A stretch of DNA of 64,000 nucleotides from Orychophragmus violaceus. Lineage: Eukaryota; Streptophyta; Magnoliopsida; Brassicales; Brassicaceae. A program made the translations under genes and the position numbers. Each line of letters starts with the position of its first letter. Within the stretch, counting starts at the first letter, position 1. The stretch is from assembly GCA_030180135.1 (NCBI GenBank), contig CM058239.1, forward strand, positions 58,979,246 to 59,043,245. The letters are read 5' to 3'. Of this stretch, positions 1 to 10,699 are shown one piece after another. The notes beneath the pieces were generated by a model. The model saw nothing but the letters and a program-made list of their open reading frames with translations, ran no database searches and had not been told where the DNA came from.

Positions 1-1136
1 TTCACATCGAGATCTCTACTATCCTACGCTACCTAGGAAAGACGACATTAACAAGGGACTATCGCCCGGAATCGAATAGAGCAAGGGAGATCACCAACGG
101 TCCTCACCTTAGCCAAAGAGGAGGCAAAACCGTGGATTAGCAACCCCATTGACCCGAACGGACATCGGTTATGAAAAGAGGACGAGAAATCGAGTGAGAT
201 AGGCTTTTGAATCGCTTAAATCGGGCTTAGGATGAGCGAGATATGATCGATTGAAAATATCCCTCCCAAACCAGCTAAACCGACCTAAACCGGAAATTGA
301 AATTAGAAATTGGAAATTGGATTAAACCGGTCGGCCAACCCGAACCAGACCCGGTCAAGGATCCGACCCGAGCGGTCAGACCCGACCCGATCCGACCCGG
401 ACCGGTCAACGGTCAACGGGTCCGGTCAACGGTCAACCGGCGGCGGAAGGGGCGGTCAACGGCGGCTCCGGCGGCGGTCAACGGGGGTCCGGCGGCGGTC
501 AACGGCGGCGCTCCGGCGGTCTCCGGCGACGGGCGGCGGCTCCGGTGGCGGCGGCGGCGGCGCGTGGCGGCAGGCGGCTCCGGCGGTCGGCGCGTGGCTC
601 CTTCGGCGCGCGTGGATCTCACGCGCCCGTTACTCCTCCGGCGCGTGCGGGCGCGTGCGGCGGCGCGTGGCGGTCGGCTCGGCGGCTCCGGCTTCGTCTC
701 GTCGCGACGGTCACGGTGGTATGCTCGGTTTCTCGGGATTTGAGGTATTTAAAAAGTTGTGAAGGTTTGAAAACGTTTTTGATCCTAAAAAGCTCAGATC
801 TGGTTCCCGGGGTTTACCTGGTGAGAAGGGAGGAGAGAGAAAACGTGAATAGTGCTCCTGGATGCTCGAACGCCTTCTGATCCCGACAGGGCTTCGCCGA
901 AAGAGAGAGAAATAAGTTTCTGGGGAAAAGGAGGCACTATTTATAGGGGAAGACCTGCTGAAACCCTAGGGTTTTAGAAAAGGAAAGCAGGCTCTTGAGC
1001 TTGGTTAATGGGCTTGGCCCTATAATCAGGAAAGGAAATTCCTGATTAAGGAAATAATTAGAAAGGGAAAGTGGATTTGGGCTGGCTTTTGGGCTTTTCT
1101 TTTAAAAAATTTTGGGCCGGGTTTGGGTATGTTACA
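1..1136 (-). mobile_element. Truncated LTR-like sequence, probably Ty3/gypsy (minus strand)
   Basis: Read on the minus strand, the segment starts at 1136 with TGTAACATACCC, the usual start of chromovirus-type gypsy LTRs, and has a good plant TATA box (CTATAAATAG, 937-946). The rest is rich in GGTCAACGG and GGCGGCTCC words. The partner LTR and internal region lie outside the window, so boundary and family are inferred. All ORFs in 297-880 overlap one another in several frames on both strands, and consist of Arg/Gly/Pro-rich low complexity. They follow from GC content and are not called as genes. Confidence 0.45.
405..690. repeat. GC-rich degenerate minisatellite
   Basis: The words CGGTCAACGG and GGCGGCTCCGGCGG recur with irregular spacing. 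The block is far more GC-rich than the AT-rich sequence just to its right, and it lies within the LTR-like segment. Confidence 0.6.
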
Positions 1137-2434
1137 TTTATGTACGCTAATCTATACTATTAAAATAGCAGTACAAAACAAAAAATGCCCGTGTTTTTAA
1201 TTTAATTACAAGCAATGCTATCGCTTTTCTTCAGTTAATTTGGCCTTTCATTAAAGAGAATTTAGTCTTTTGACATCAATACATACAAAATTAAATTGGC
1301 TTGCTAACCAATCCCAACCGGTGTTAAACCACATTCTATTCAAACTTACCATATTTCCATTTTTTAATAATCGGTGCTACACCAAATGTAAACTAATCAA
1401 CAAAATAAACAACTACATAATCTATTTGATTCAACCTTACGTAATGATCATTATTTTCACTAACCGGTGAGACATCAAATACACAATATCTCTTCTCTAA
1501 GTTATATGTCTTCTGGCCTTGATTTCCATTTTTATGCACACCTAAACCAAAATTTTGAAAATGGTTTAGCTTTTACATCAACCGCCATACACCAAATTAG
1601 TTATTAGTCTTCTAAACCGGTTTTTCAAATTCGTAATAAAGGGGTTTTGACAAACCATATTCAAAGGTTTTATAAATGAATAATTATCTTCCTAAAATTC
1701 ATCACAAATCTAATCGACATTGCCTTATTACTGTTTGAAATATTTCCTACTAACAAACCTAACATATCTCATAAACAATATACTCGATTCAAACATATCA
1801 ATGTATCAAGACACCATAAGACTTGCAATACATAAACAGTTCCAACAGAAAAAAATTTCTAAACAAACAATGACAAAACAATAAATTTTAATATATCGAA
1901 TATTAGGATATGCGAATCTTGACTAATTCAAAACTTGACTAGCAAGAATCTTCTAACTTTACAAAACATATCCGATTTTAACTACCAATATATATACAAG
2001 ATATTGTTAACCTACCAATATTTTTACTCCCCTAAACTGATTTCCGATTTAAACTACCAATCTTTTTACTCTCCTAAACTGATTTCTTATCTTTGAACTC
2101 GCCAACCCTTTTTAATATATAATAACTAGAAATGAATTGAGACACAAAATCAATGCAATACATAATCGAATTAAAGAATATCATAACTTGAATCACAAGC
2201 ATATTAGCAGCATATTCGAATAGAAAATATAATTAGTATATTCGTAATATATTCAATCCTAAATCTTCTATACTCTATAAATAAGCGTTCAGTCAATCAT
2301 TCATTTCATCTATTCTTCACATAAACTCGACTTCTACAGAAAATGTCGATTGTTACCATTAAAAACAATGGTTTTACTAACCCTTAATGTCTATAGACAA
2401 AATAAAGTTTCAGAACTAATGATTTCTACTACAG

Positions 2435-2571
2435 GAATTACAAACCTGAAGGACGTGAAGCCGTTCAAAACTGGCTGGCAGGTTCAAGTCAAAGTACCCC
2501 ATTCCTAGAATCAATACACATCAAGCAATGGAGAATCCTTGGAATTAATAAAACCTGAACACTCAAGATGA
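2435..2571 (+). pseudogene. RPA1-like DNA-binding (OB-fold) exon, broken
   Basis: After an acceptor-like TCTACTACAG, the frame reads GITNLKDVKPFKTGWQVQV, then KVPHS, a TAG stop, and NQYTSSNGESLELIK. This resembles the N-terminal OB fold of the expanded Brassicaceae replication protein A 70-kDa-subunit-like family, where a Trp usually stands at the stop position (TGG to TAG). The similar families are the RPA-like proteins of Helitrons and free host copies. Only this exon is recognisable. The upstream ATG at 2343 opens only a short frame. Single-stranded DNA binding would have been the role; this copy is non-functional. Confidence 0.6.
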
Positions 2572-2890
2572 AACCTTTTCTAAACATGTCGCTTTGTCCA
2601 TCATAGTGTTTGTTACGACCAATGTTTCTGACCATAAAAAACATAAACGGGTATTAGTGGATCAGTAATTGTATACTTATCTTCTTTTGAATGGTTCCAC
2701 CTAATGTCCAAAATTTTGTCTGTATTTTTTTTCCTATTTCATGTCAGCCACATAAACAATAAAATTTAGTCTCTGATACGAAAATGAATATATCAGTAAT
2801 TGAAATTTGACTCCAAGTCGACAAGAGGAGCCTCCACGGTACCAAATTGAAATTCCATGCTGTTTTCAAAGTGTCAACAATGCCATCATT

Positions 2891-3127
2891 GAGCGGTTGA
2901 GGTAGTCCAAGTGGTAGAAGGATTTGAGGTGGCAAACACCATCCGGGTTCGACTCCAGGCGGAAACAAAAATGCCTCATCTGCTCACAACGCGGGCACTG
3001 GGTCTAAGGCCCAGGGAAAACCCTCCCAGGTGAAGCTGGCCTGCGGCCTGACTGGGCCCAAGAAGATTAGTCTGGACCTCGGTCTGGGATTCTCCCTGGA
3101 TTAACAAAAAAAAAAAAAAAAAAAAAA
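2891..3127 (+). mobile_element. tRNA-derived SINE with poly(A) tail
   Basis: This is a complete-looking SINE. An RNA polymerase III A box lies near 2903-2914 (TAGTCCAAGTGG) and a near-perfect B box near 2944-2955 (GGTTCGACTCC). A tRNA-unrelated body follows, then an A tract ending at 3127. It is flanked by a direct repeat of about 15 bp: AACAATGCCATCATT at 2876-2890 and AACAATGCCATCGTT at 3126-3140, one mismatch. The head and boxes resemble crucifer SINEs of the S1/SB type. It is non-autonomous and depends on LINE enzymes. Confidence 0.9.
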
Positions 3128-3830
3128 CAATGCCATCGTTACAATTATATTCATTATGAGTGGTGCTCTATATCGAACCTGGTGAAAATAGTTTGAACTC
3201 AACTTAAAAGTATTCTGATATCTTAAGAATTTTTTTTTGGACAAAGATATCTTAAGAAATTTATTCTACTCTTTTTAAAAGTACAATTTGGGCATTAATA
3301 AACCCTCTTTTGTTATAGAATCGTCAATTCTATTGTGCGGGTTAGATTTCCAAACAATTAGAAGGGGTATAACAAAAACAAAAATCGCAAGCTAGACATC
3401 TACTTAAAAGAAATAAAGGAGAAAGAATCATTGATCATTTTTTTGGACAACAATAAAAATATTCGACCACAATCTAAAAGATACTTTTTTTTACTTAAAC
3501 TTCGATTGAAATCCAAATCTATAAGATGCCTTTCTACTTAACCTTTCTATTTAATCTTATATTGAAATACCTTTTGGGGTCGTTCGCAAAAACCACAAAA
3601 TTGGAAAAGCTGAGACAAAAACACATGTAAGACAAATAGAGGCCATGAAAAATAAGAGATCTAGAATTGGTAAAAGAACAGATCAGGATTTTACCGACGA
3701 GAGACAAACAACGGCGAAAGATGATGACGAGTCTGACTTGTGGGATGACGAATTTTTGCACAATTTCTAATCGTCTCTATCTCTATGATATCGAGATATG
3801 AAATGGTAATGAAAATCTGCGAGACAAAAG

Positions 3831-4055
3831 GTCCGATTGGTGACCAAAAGCGGAACGGTTAGATTAGCGGTTAGCGGAAGTGGTAAGCGGTTAAATAGTG
3901 CAAAGCTGTAAGTGAAAACTGTTGGCGAAAGCGGTTAGAGAAAGCGGTAACAAAAAGCTGAGAGTAACCGCTTTTACTGTAGCTTTAATAACGTTTTCGT
4001 GATTGGTAACAAACAAAGCGGTAAGCCTTTTTTAATATGGTGTCACCAATCCCAC
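3831..4055. mobile_element. Small MITE (hAT-like?)
   Basis: The ends are inverted: GATTGGTGACCA near the left end and, reverse complemented, GATTGGTGACACCA at the right. The inside is built of repeated AGCGGTTA/AGCGGTAA words. No clear 8-bp TSD is visible, so the superfamily is a guess. A similar left end (GGCTCCGAATGGTGAC) and AGCGGTA words recur at 24905-25120. Confidence 0.5.
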
Positions 4056-4059
4056 ACAA

Positions 4060-6110
4060 AGAAAGTTGCCCTAATTTCTCCTTATTTTTTTTCATTACAT
4101 GATGTTTTGTCGGTATTTATTTTTATTTGTTGCCCGTAAAAAATAATTCAGATATTTTAGAAGATCATAAAAGGATTTTGGGCTTCTGATACTTTAATGG
4201 GCTATTGGGTTCAATTCATTATTTTTATGATTGGGTAATATATTTCATATCAATATGAGCTTTTGTTTATAATGATTAATTGCTTATATGATTTTTGTTG
4301 TTGTTGTGTTATCAGTTCAATTTAAATAATTTCATATTTCTATAATTATTTATTTATGAATATTAATAGATTAAATTGATTTCGAAATTATTATATTGTT
4401 TATAATTACATTATACACATCTAATATATCTTATTTATCATAATATCTATTTTTAAAAAAGCCATACACTTAAGTAAAAACAATAACATATTCACATATA
4501 TAATCCAAAACCAGAATAATTTAAATACTCAAAATAATATATAATTTATTTCTTAATAAAATGAAAATATCTAAAATGTATATTAAATAAAGATTCAACA
4601 AAACGAGCTTCAACTAAAAACATTGATAAAACCACACAAAAACAAACAAAAAAAGAATAATGAAACTAGTATCATTGACTCAATACTATTAAGAAATTTT
4701 CATAAACTTATAATGATTTTAAAAAATCATTTAAAATATAAAATCAAAACCAAACCACAAATAATGTTTTCTAATATAATTTTAAAATATAAAATCATAA
4801 CAGATTATTGTTGCCATTAATAAAAACATTTAAAATAGATATTGACAATAAATAAATAAAGATAAAAATCAGTAAATATTAACAATATAACTTAATGAAT
4901 ACACATTACTCGGATTTAGAGAAATTGCATCAATCTGGATTTTTATTAGACTTGATAATATTTTTAATAGTAATTTTATTATCAAATCTAAATAATGAAT
5001 GGGTATTATATTAAAGTTATTAAATAAAAATATTTAAATTAATTGTATAAATTACATATTTCTAACATTTTCCGCGTTTTATGTAAATTAAGATGAAAAT
5101 ATTAATAACTAAATAAGACAAGAAACTATATCGCGTTTGGTTTGAGTAAAAGACTTCCACGACAAAAAAAAAAAATCTAACATAAAGTGGGTCAATTACA
5201 TCAAACAACTGATTGTGAATTCCAAAAAGAAAAAAAAAATTACTATCAGCTAAAATTTTTGATTGATTTTTTAGTTCATATGGTCAAAGTGATCGAATAT
5301 TTTGAGTGTAGTTTGTAGTTTTGGGAAACCACCAACCTTGAATCTGTCATTTTTTCCCCTGAAATTGTATTTTCGAACCAATTCATTTATGATGTATCAA
5401 TATTGTTGTGTTAAATAGGTGGAATATATTAGATTCATTCAAAATAAAATTGTATAGATAAATATACAAAATTGTTTTTTCTGTATTTTGTATTAATATT
5501 TAAAAGTTAAAATTTATAAACAGATTTATACGGATTCAAATATGCATATGTTATTTATGCTCGGTTTAAACAAATGAGTCTAAATAGATCTTAAATATAA
5601 ACAAGTCTAAATGGGTTATATATGTCTATATCACTATGTAAATTTAAATAAAATTTTAAAAATCAAAACCCCAAAATATATGTTTACTAAATAATTTTTG
5701 CAAGAAGAAAAATTATTTTAAATAGATGATAAATATTGGATTCAATCAAAGTAAAAATGTATAGAAAAATATAAAAGTTAACGTTTATGTACTTTGTGTT
5801 AAAATTTTAAAAATTAAAATTAATAAACCGAACTTAAAAGATTAAGTAGGCATGTGTAATTTCTGACGGGTTTAAACAGACGGGTCTAAATGAATTTAAA
5901 ATATAAGAGGATTTAAACTGGCCGGATTTTCCGTCTTAACATCTCTGTGTAAACTCAAATAAAATTAAAAAAAAAACAGAATCCAATAAAGAAATAGTTT
6001 ACTAAAATAAATTTGCAAGAAAAAATAAAAAATAGTACTATAAAACCAACATAAAAATCTCAAATAAAAACTGAAAACAAACAAAAACCTATAAAATGTT
6101 ATTAAACTAA
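4060..6110. other. AT-rich non-coding sequence with an old tandem duplication
   Basis: No gene is seen; frames are short and stop-rich. About 5417-5720 and 5724-6040 are diverged tandem copies of one unit of roughly 310 bp. Shared blocks in the same order include a start near AATATTRGATTCA, then GGTTTAAACA, GTCTAAATG and GTTTACTAAA. Confidence 0.6.
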
Positions 6111-6201
6111 TACTCCGCGCTTAGAGTAGGTCAAAATCTAATATATAAAGTTATTGTGTTATTCATCTCATTCATAAAATCAGTTAATCAATCATGATAT
6201 T

Positions 6202-6312
6202 TGTGAGTTCAAGGATTCACACCGCAATTTATATAAAATGTAGATTTGGACTTTAGAGTAAAATGAATATAGATATTCTATGAATCAAAAGATGTAACTA
6301 AGGATTGAATGT
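6202..6312 (-). mobile_element. Tat-type gypsy LTR, left part (split by copia A)
   Basis: This begins TGTGAGTTCAAGGATT, matching the LTR that begins TGTGAGATCGCGGATT at 60910. The LTR is interrupted at 6312 by copia A and resumes at 18748. The two parts, less the duplicated target, add up to about 514 bp, equal to the intact 515-bp LTR at 60910-61424. The element lies on the minus strand, so this is its 3' LTR. Confidence 0.8.
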
Positions 6313-6808
6313 TGTTAGTCTGTGATCATTAACACATAAGGAGAAGAAGTATATGTGCAATGCGGTTAACTTGGTTGGTTGATCATTACCCGGTTCAGTG
6401 GTTTGATTAGCTAATTAGGTGATCCGGTTGAGATGGTTATATGTAAACCCTTATGTCTATAAAAGGGTATAACATAGGCATTGCACATATGTGAGAGAGT
6501 GTTATCACATTTTTCTTGTGCGCTTTCGTTCTTCTTCTTGATTCGGCGATTCTCAGGTTGTTGAGATCGTTTCTTCGTTTTAGTGAAGTGCTGGACTGAG
6601 TTCTACGCCCAGTGAGTAGCTCCACATCCCGTGGGTGAACACTGGGTAACCAAAACCTGTGCATTTGTGTTCTTTACTTTCTCGCTTCTTTCGTTCTTTG
6701 ATTGTGAGCTGAATCGAGTTCGTTAGTGAATGCGTTGATTGATTGAGAGTGTATGCGAGCTGAGTCTAAACTCGAATTCGTATTAAAGATTGGTTATTGG
6801 TTACAAGA
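6313..6808 (+). repeat. 5' LTR of copia A
   Basis: It starts TGTTAGTCTGTGATC and ends GGTTACAAGA. The TATA box TCTATAAAAGG at 6456-6466 is placed to start transcription of the element near 6490. It pairs with 18247-18742, equal length 496 bp. Confidence 0.95.
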
Positions 6809-6810
6809 AT

Positions 6811-6822
6811 TGGTATCAGAGC
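6811..6822 (+). promoter_or_regulatory. Primer binding site of copia A
   Basis: TGGTATCAGAGC is the complement of the 3' end of initiator methionine tRNA, the common copia primer. It lies two bases after the LTR. Confidence 0.95.
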
Positions 6823-6852
6823 TTCTGGTTCGAGAAGCAGCTCAAGATCTAA

Positions 6853-7735
6853 ATGTTGACGAAGACGAAGACTCGCTCTAAGGTGGAGCTCTTCGGAGTT
6901 AAAGGATTGAAGGAAGTGATTCTTTCGGATAACTTTGAGATCGAGGTTCCTACGACAAAAGATGAAGAAAAGAAAGGTGTAGATGGAGAAGAAGAAGCAA
7001 TTGCACCCCTGAAACAGGTAACTCTGGATCCGATCAAACTGGAAAAAGATGATAGGGCTAGAGATATGATCATCTTGAACATTAGTGACCATGTACTCCG
7101 GAAGATAAAGCATTGTCCGGCTGCTGCAGCAATGCGGGCGCTTCTTGAGAAATTGTACATGTCGAAATCTCTCCCAAATCGGATCTTTGTTCAATCGTAA
7201 TTTTACACCTTTAAGTGTGATGGATCAAAACCGATTGATACAAATGTGGATGATTTCCTGAAGATAGTTACTGAGATGGGAAGTTTTAATGTGAGCGTAC
7301 GGATGAGATACATGCAATTGTTCTCTTGAACTCACTTTAAGCTGGTTATAATCAGCTTAAACATACTCTCAAGTATGGTAAAGACTCTCTTTCTCTTGAA
7401 GAAGTCATCTCGGCTGCAAGGTCTAAAGAAAGAGAGTTGGCAGAAAGTAACAAGTATGATAAGGGAAATGCCACAGTCTTGTACTCAAGTGATAGAGGAA
7501 GACAGTCTAAGAGAGATGGTCAAGAATCACGAGGAAACATGAGTCGTAGCAAGTCCAAGACTCGTAAGGTGGTCTGCTGGTACTGTAAGAAGGAATGCCA
7601 CATTAAAAAAGATTGCTTTGCTAGGAAGAGGAGATTTGAAACTGATAGCGAAGGAGAGGCTGCTTTGGTTATTGATCAGCTAGAGGAAGGCATGAATGCA
7701 CTGATGGTCTCAGAAAACAAAGCTCAGGACGAATG
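6853..7735 (+). pseudogene. Gag of copia A (broken)
   Basis: This is the nucleocapsid precursor. It starts MLTKTKTRSKVELFGVKG; a TAA at 7198 and a frame change near 7200-7330 break it, and the frame resumes near 7437. Its end holds a zinc knuckle, CWYCKKECHIKKDC, with correct C-X2-C-X4-H-X4-C spacing. The usual role is to package the element RNA in virus-like particles. It continues without a gap into protease. Confidence 0.9.
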
Positions 7736-9077
7736 GGTCATTGATTCAGGATGTACCCATCACATGACATACAGAAAATAACGGTTGGTGGATTTTTAAC
7801 AAAAGGACACTAGCAAGATTCTGTTGGGAGATTTCCGCACAGTGGAAACACAAGCATTTGGATCTATACGGTTAATTACACACGGTGGATCAATGAAAAT
7901 CATGAAGAATGTAAGATATGTGCCATCTCTCAAGAAAAATCTGATATCCACAGGGACCCTAGACAAATTGGGATTTAGTCACTCAGGAGGAGATGGTAAA
8001 ATCATCTTCAAGAAGAAAAACAAACTCGCTCTTCATAGGATTCTCAAGAACGGTTTGTATATCTTAGATGGAGAAACAATCACATAAGAGGCTTGTAGTT
8101 CAGAGGGTGTTAAACAACCACAAGTCTCCTTATGGCATAGTCGACTTGGTCACATGAGCTACAGAAATCTGCAAGTGTTGGTCAGATATGGTATCCTGAA
8201 AAAGAAAGACATTGGTAAGGATGTCTTTTGTGAACATTGTATAATAGGTAAGTCAAAGAAGGTAAGCTTTTACATAGATAAGCATGTCACTGCAAATGTC
8301 CTTAAATATATTTATGTTGATTTGTGGGGCTCCCCAAATGTTCATCCATCTCTCTCAAGTAACAAGTACTTTCTACCCATTATTGACGATCACTCTAGGA
8401 AGGTTTGGATTCACTGTCTTAGAACTAAAGATGAAACTTTTGCTAAATTTTGTGAATAGAAAACACTTGTAGAGAATCAAAAGGATAGAAAGGTTAAATA
8501 CTTAAGAACTGACAATGGTCTAGAGTTTTGCAATCTTCTGTTTGATGAGTTTTGCAGGAAACAAGGTATTACCAGACATAGAACCTGCACTTACACCCTC
8601 CAACAAAACGGAGTTGCTGAGAGGATGAACATGACAATCATGGAGAAGGTATGGTGCTTGTTAAATGAATCTGGACTTGATGAAAGCTTTTGGGCAGAAG
8701 CAGCGTCTACTACGGTTTATGTTATCAACATATCTCCCTCTGCAGCCATTAGTTTCAAGACTCCATAAGAGGTTTGGTTGGGCAAGAAATCAGGGTACAA
8801 GCATATGAGAAAGTTTGGGTCAGTGACTTATGTTCATGTGGATCAAGGAAAATTACAGCCTAGAGCAGTCAAGGGAGTATTCACTGGATATCCACCAGGT
8901 ACCAAGGGATACAAAATATGGCTCATGGATGGACATAAGTGCATGATTAGTCGAAACGTTAAGTTTCATGAGGCACAAGTTTATAAGGACGCTCTGAAGT
9001 CTCCAGAAAGAAATCATCAGGTTCGTAAACAAAAGCTAATCATTGATGAGGTTTTTCAAAAGGAAGATAAAGTTTAA
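7736..9077 (+). pseudogene. Protease and integrase part of copia A pol (broken)
   Basis: One frame runs through, cut by in-frame stops at about 7780, 8085, 8457, 8767 and 9075. Protease shows WVIDSGCTHHMT (Asp-Ser-Gly active site). The GAG-pre-integrase zinc site is LWHSRLGHMS followed by FCEHC. The integrase core follows: VDLWG (first Asp), LRTDNGLEF (second Asp) and QNGVAERMN (Glu), so the DDE residues are still present. The C-terminal VKGVFTGYPPGTKGYKIW block also fits copia integrase. Stops without frameshifts suggest decay mostly by point mutation. Confidence 0.92.
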
Positions 9078-9196
9078 GTCTTCCACTTCTGACCATGAAG
9101 CTACATAGGTGAATACAGAACAAGGTGGAGTTGCTCAGACTGATGAAGATGTTGAAACTGATGATGATCAGTCATCAGACCCTATAGTGGAGACCA

Positions 9197-9274
9197 GAAC
9201 TAGCTTATCTAAATTTTAACTGGCTAAGGACCGGAGAACTAGCTTATCTAAATTTCAACTGGCTAAGGACCGGA
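9197..9274. repeat. 39-bp tandem duplication
   Basis: Two adjacent copies (9197-9235 and 9236-9274) of a unit beginning GAACTAGCTTATCTAAATTT and ending AAGGACCGGA, with one difference. The copy boundary abuts the copia B insertion site. Confidence 0.9.
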
Positions 9275-9275
9275 G

Positions 9276-9910
9276 TGTAGGAACTGTTTAGTTGATCCTG
9301 ATGTAATTCACAGATTCATATCAACCTAAACATACAGATCTAGGTTCTCTTGAATAGAAACATTACATGATCTCACCTTTTACCTGTTTGTTGCAGCGGA
9401 AGGAATAGAACAGGTCAGAGATCAGAGAGATACACCGAGGGATGAATCCTCCAAAGGTTCACACACGCGATCACAGAAAACGGCTGCTAGACCGAGCTGA
9501 TGGGAGGCGCAGGGAGAGAGGAAAATCGCGGCCAGGGTTTGGGTTGGAGAGGAAAGATTTGGCTTTTAGTTTATAAAAGCCTTCTCTTTCCCTTTTGGGC
9601 TTTTGGGCCCAAAATACCAATCTGATTAAATCCCATTTAATCAGACCCATTAATCTTTCTCTCTCAGTACGACAAATGCCTAGCACTTTTACCGTACTTC
9701 TGCTAAGCCGTTCCAACACATTTTCCTGTTAGCTTAGGCGTGTGACCCATATGGGATCATATAATAAAGGCAATAAGTCCAAGACTTATAGATCATGAGC
9801 GGACTCTAGCAAGCCATCATGATCCCCAGTATTATATGACTTATGTCTGATCTTTGACATACTCTTACTTTCTAGAGACAGTACCGAGATTACTGGACAC
9901 AATTCCAACA
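9276..9910 (-). repeat. 3' LTR of copia B
   Basis: On the plus strand it begins TGTAGGAACTG and ends AATTCCAACA; in element orientation it begins TGTTGGAATT. It pairs with 16020-16654 at equal length and with no difference found by eye. Confidence 0.95.
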
Positions 9911-9923
9911 ATCTCCCACTTGT
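9911..9923 (-). promoter_or_regulatory. Polypurine tract of copia B
   Basis: On the minus strand, ACAAGTGGGAGAT directly precedes the 3' LTR, the plus-strand primer position. Confidence 0.85.
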
Positions 9924-10699
9924 ACTGGAATCTCTGTATTCATAATCCTTTTGTCTCAATATCTCGATTAGTCATAAGGCAAGATTGGTGTCATCCTTAT
10001 AAAGCCTAATCTTGTTCATCGGACTCTGATTTGATACTGACTATCCAAACGACTCGGGAAAGTCCGTTTGAGCATGGCCATGCATTTTCCAGTATTCAAA
10101 TCTCCGATTGGCCTAGAGATATTCACTCCATTTATATTGGAGGGACAAATCCCGTCTTGTTCCATCACTGTAAACTACGCATTTCATAACATACCCAAAC
10201 AAGGTCCTTATAACTATCGCAGAACGATAGCGTTAGACAATGATCAAAGTGCATCAGTCCATGTGCAGTCACATGCATGCGAACTCAGGTCTAAGGACTA
10301 TACTCTATAGTCGTAGTAAGAATCTCTTATGACACAGATATAAATATCCTGAAGAGTTCTTATAAGCGGGTCTTGTCCGGTCGTATGTTCCCAAACATAC
10401 ACCTATGTACTGACTTTGATGCCGCGCATCTATGACACACTGAGACTTTGTCATAAGTCACGTACCAATCCAGTCTCACACGGTTGTTGGTGTTCCAATT
10501 TCAACAACCTTCGACTAGGGACAGGATGATATAAAACATTTATCAAATATAGGGTCTCATGATCAAGCTAAATGACTTCGATGACTCAAGATCAAGTCAT
10601 TTACTTCGATGACCTATAAAATGGTTTATATCACTTTGGAACGATTATTTCATCACAGTTAAAATAATCTTGAAATAATAATTTCATTAAACATCTTAA

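Larger units (their letters stand above)
1151..6141 (+). mobile_element. Probable degenerate Helitron
   Basis: The left end, TCTATACTATTAAAATAG at 1151, matches the 5' terminus typical of Brassicaceae AtREP/Helitron elements, and it follows an A as expected for insertion between A and T. The right end at 6113-6141 has the Helitron layout: an imperfect hairpin (CCGCGC, loop, GTAGG) followed by TCAAAATCTA. The canonical terminal CTAG has become CTAA. An RPA-like OB-fold exon inside (2435-2571) fits, because plant Helitrons often carry RPA-like genes. No Rep/helicase sequence is seen. The pairing of these two ends into one element is inference; they may belong to two elements. Confidence 0.45.

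Noticed and set aside
297..880. Overlapping Arg/Gly/Pro-rich ORFs up to 150 codons on both strands
   Set aside because: They exist in several frames at once in a GC-rich repetitive LTR; no recognisable domain, no codon pattern.
2900..2960. A tRNA gene at the A/B box sequences
   Set aside because: The boxes belong to a SINE; no cloverleaf with acceptor stem closes around them, and an A tail and TSD are present.
3534..3761. 75-codon minus ORF with a hydrophobic look
   Set aside because: No family resemblance, no gene context; chance frame in AT-rich DNA.
9471..9719. 82-codon minus-strand ORF, identical again at 16215-16463
   Set aside because: It is LTR sequence; the repetition reflects the LTR pair, not a duplicated gene.
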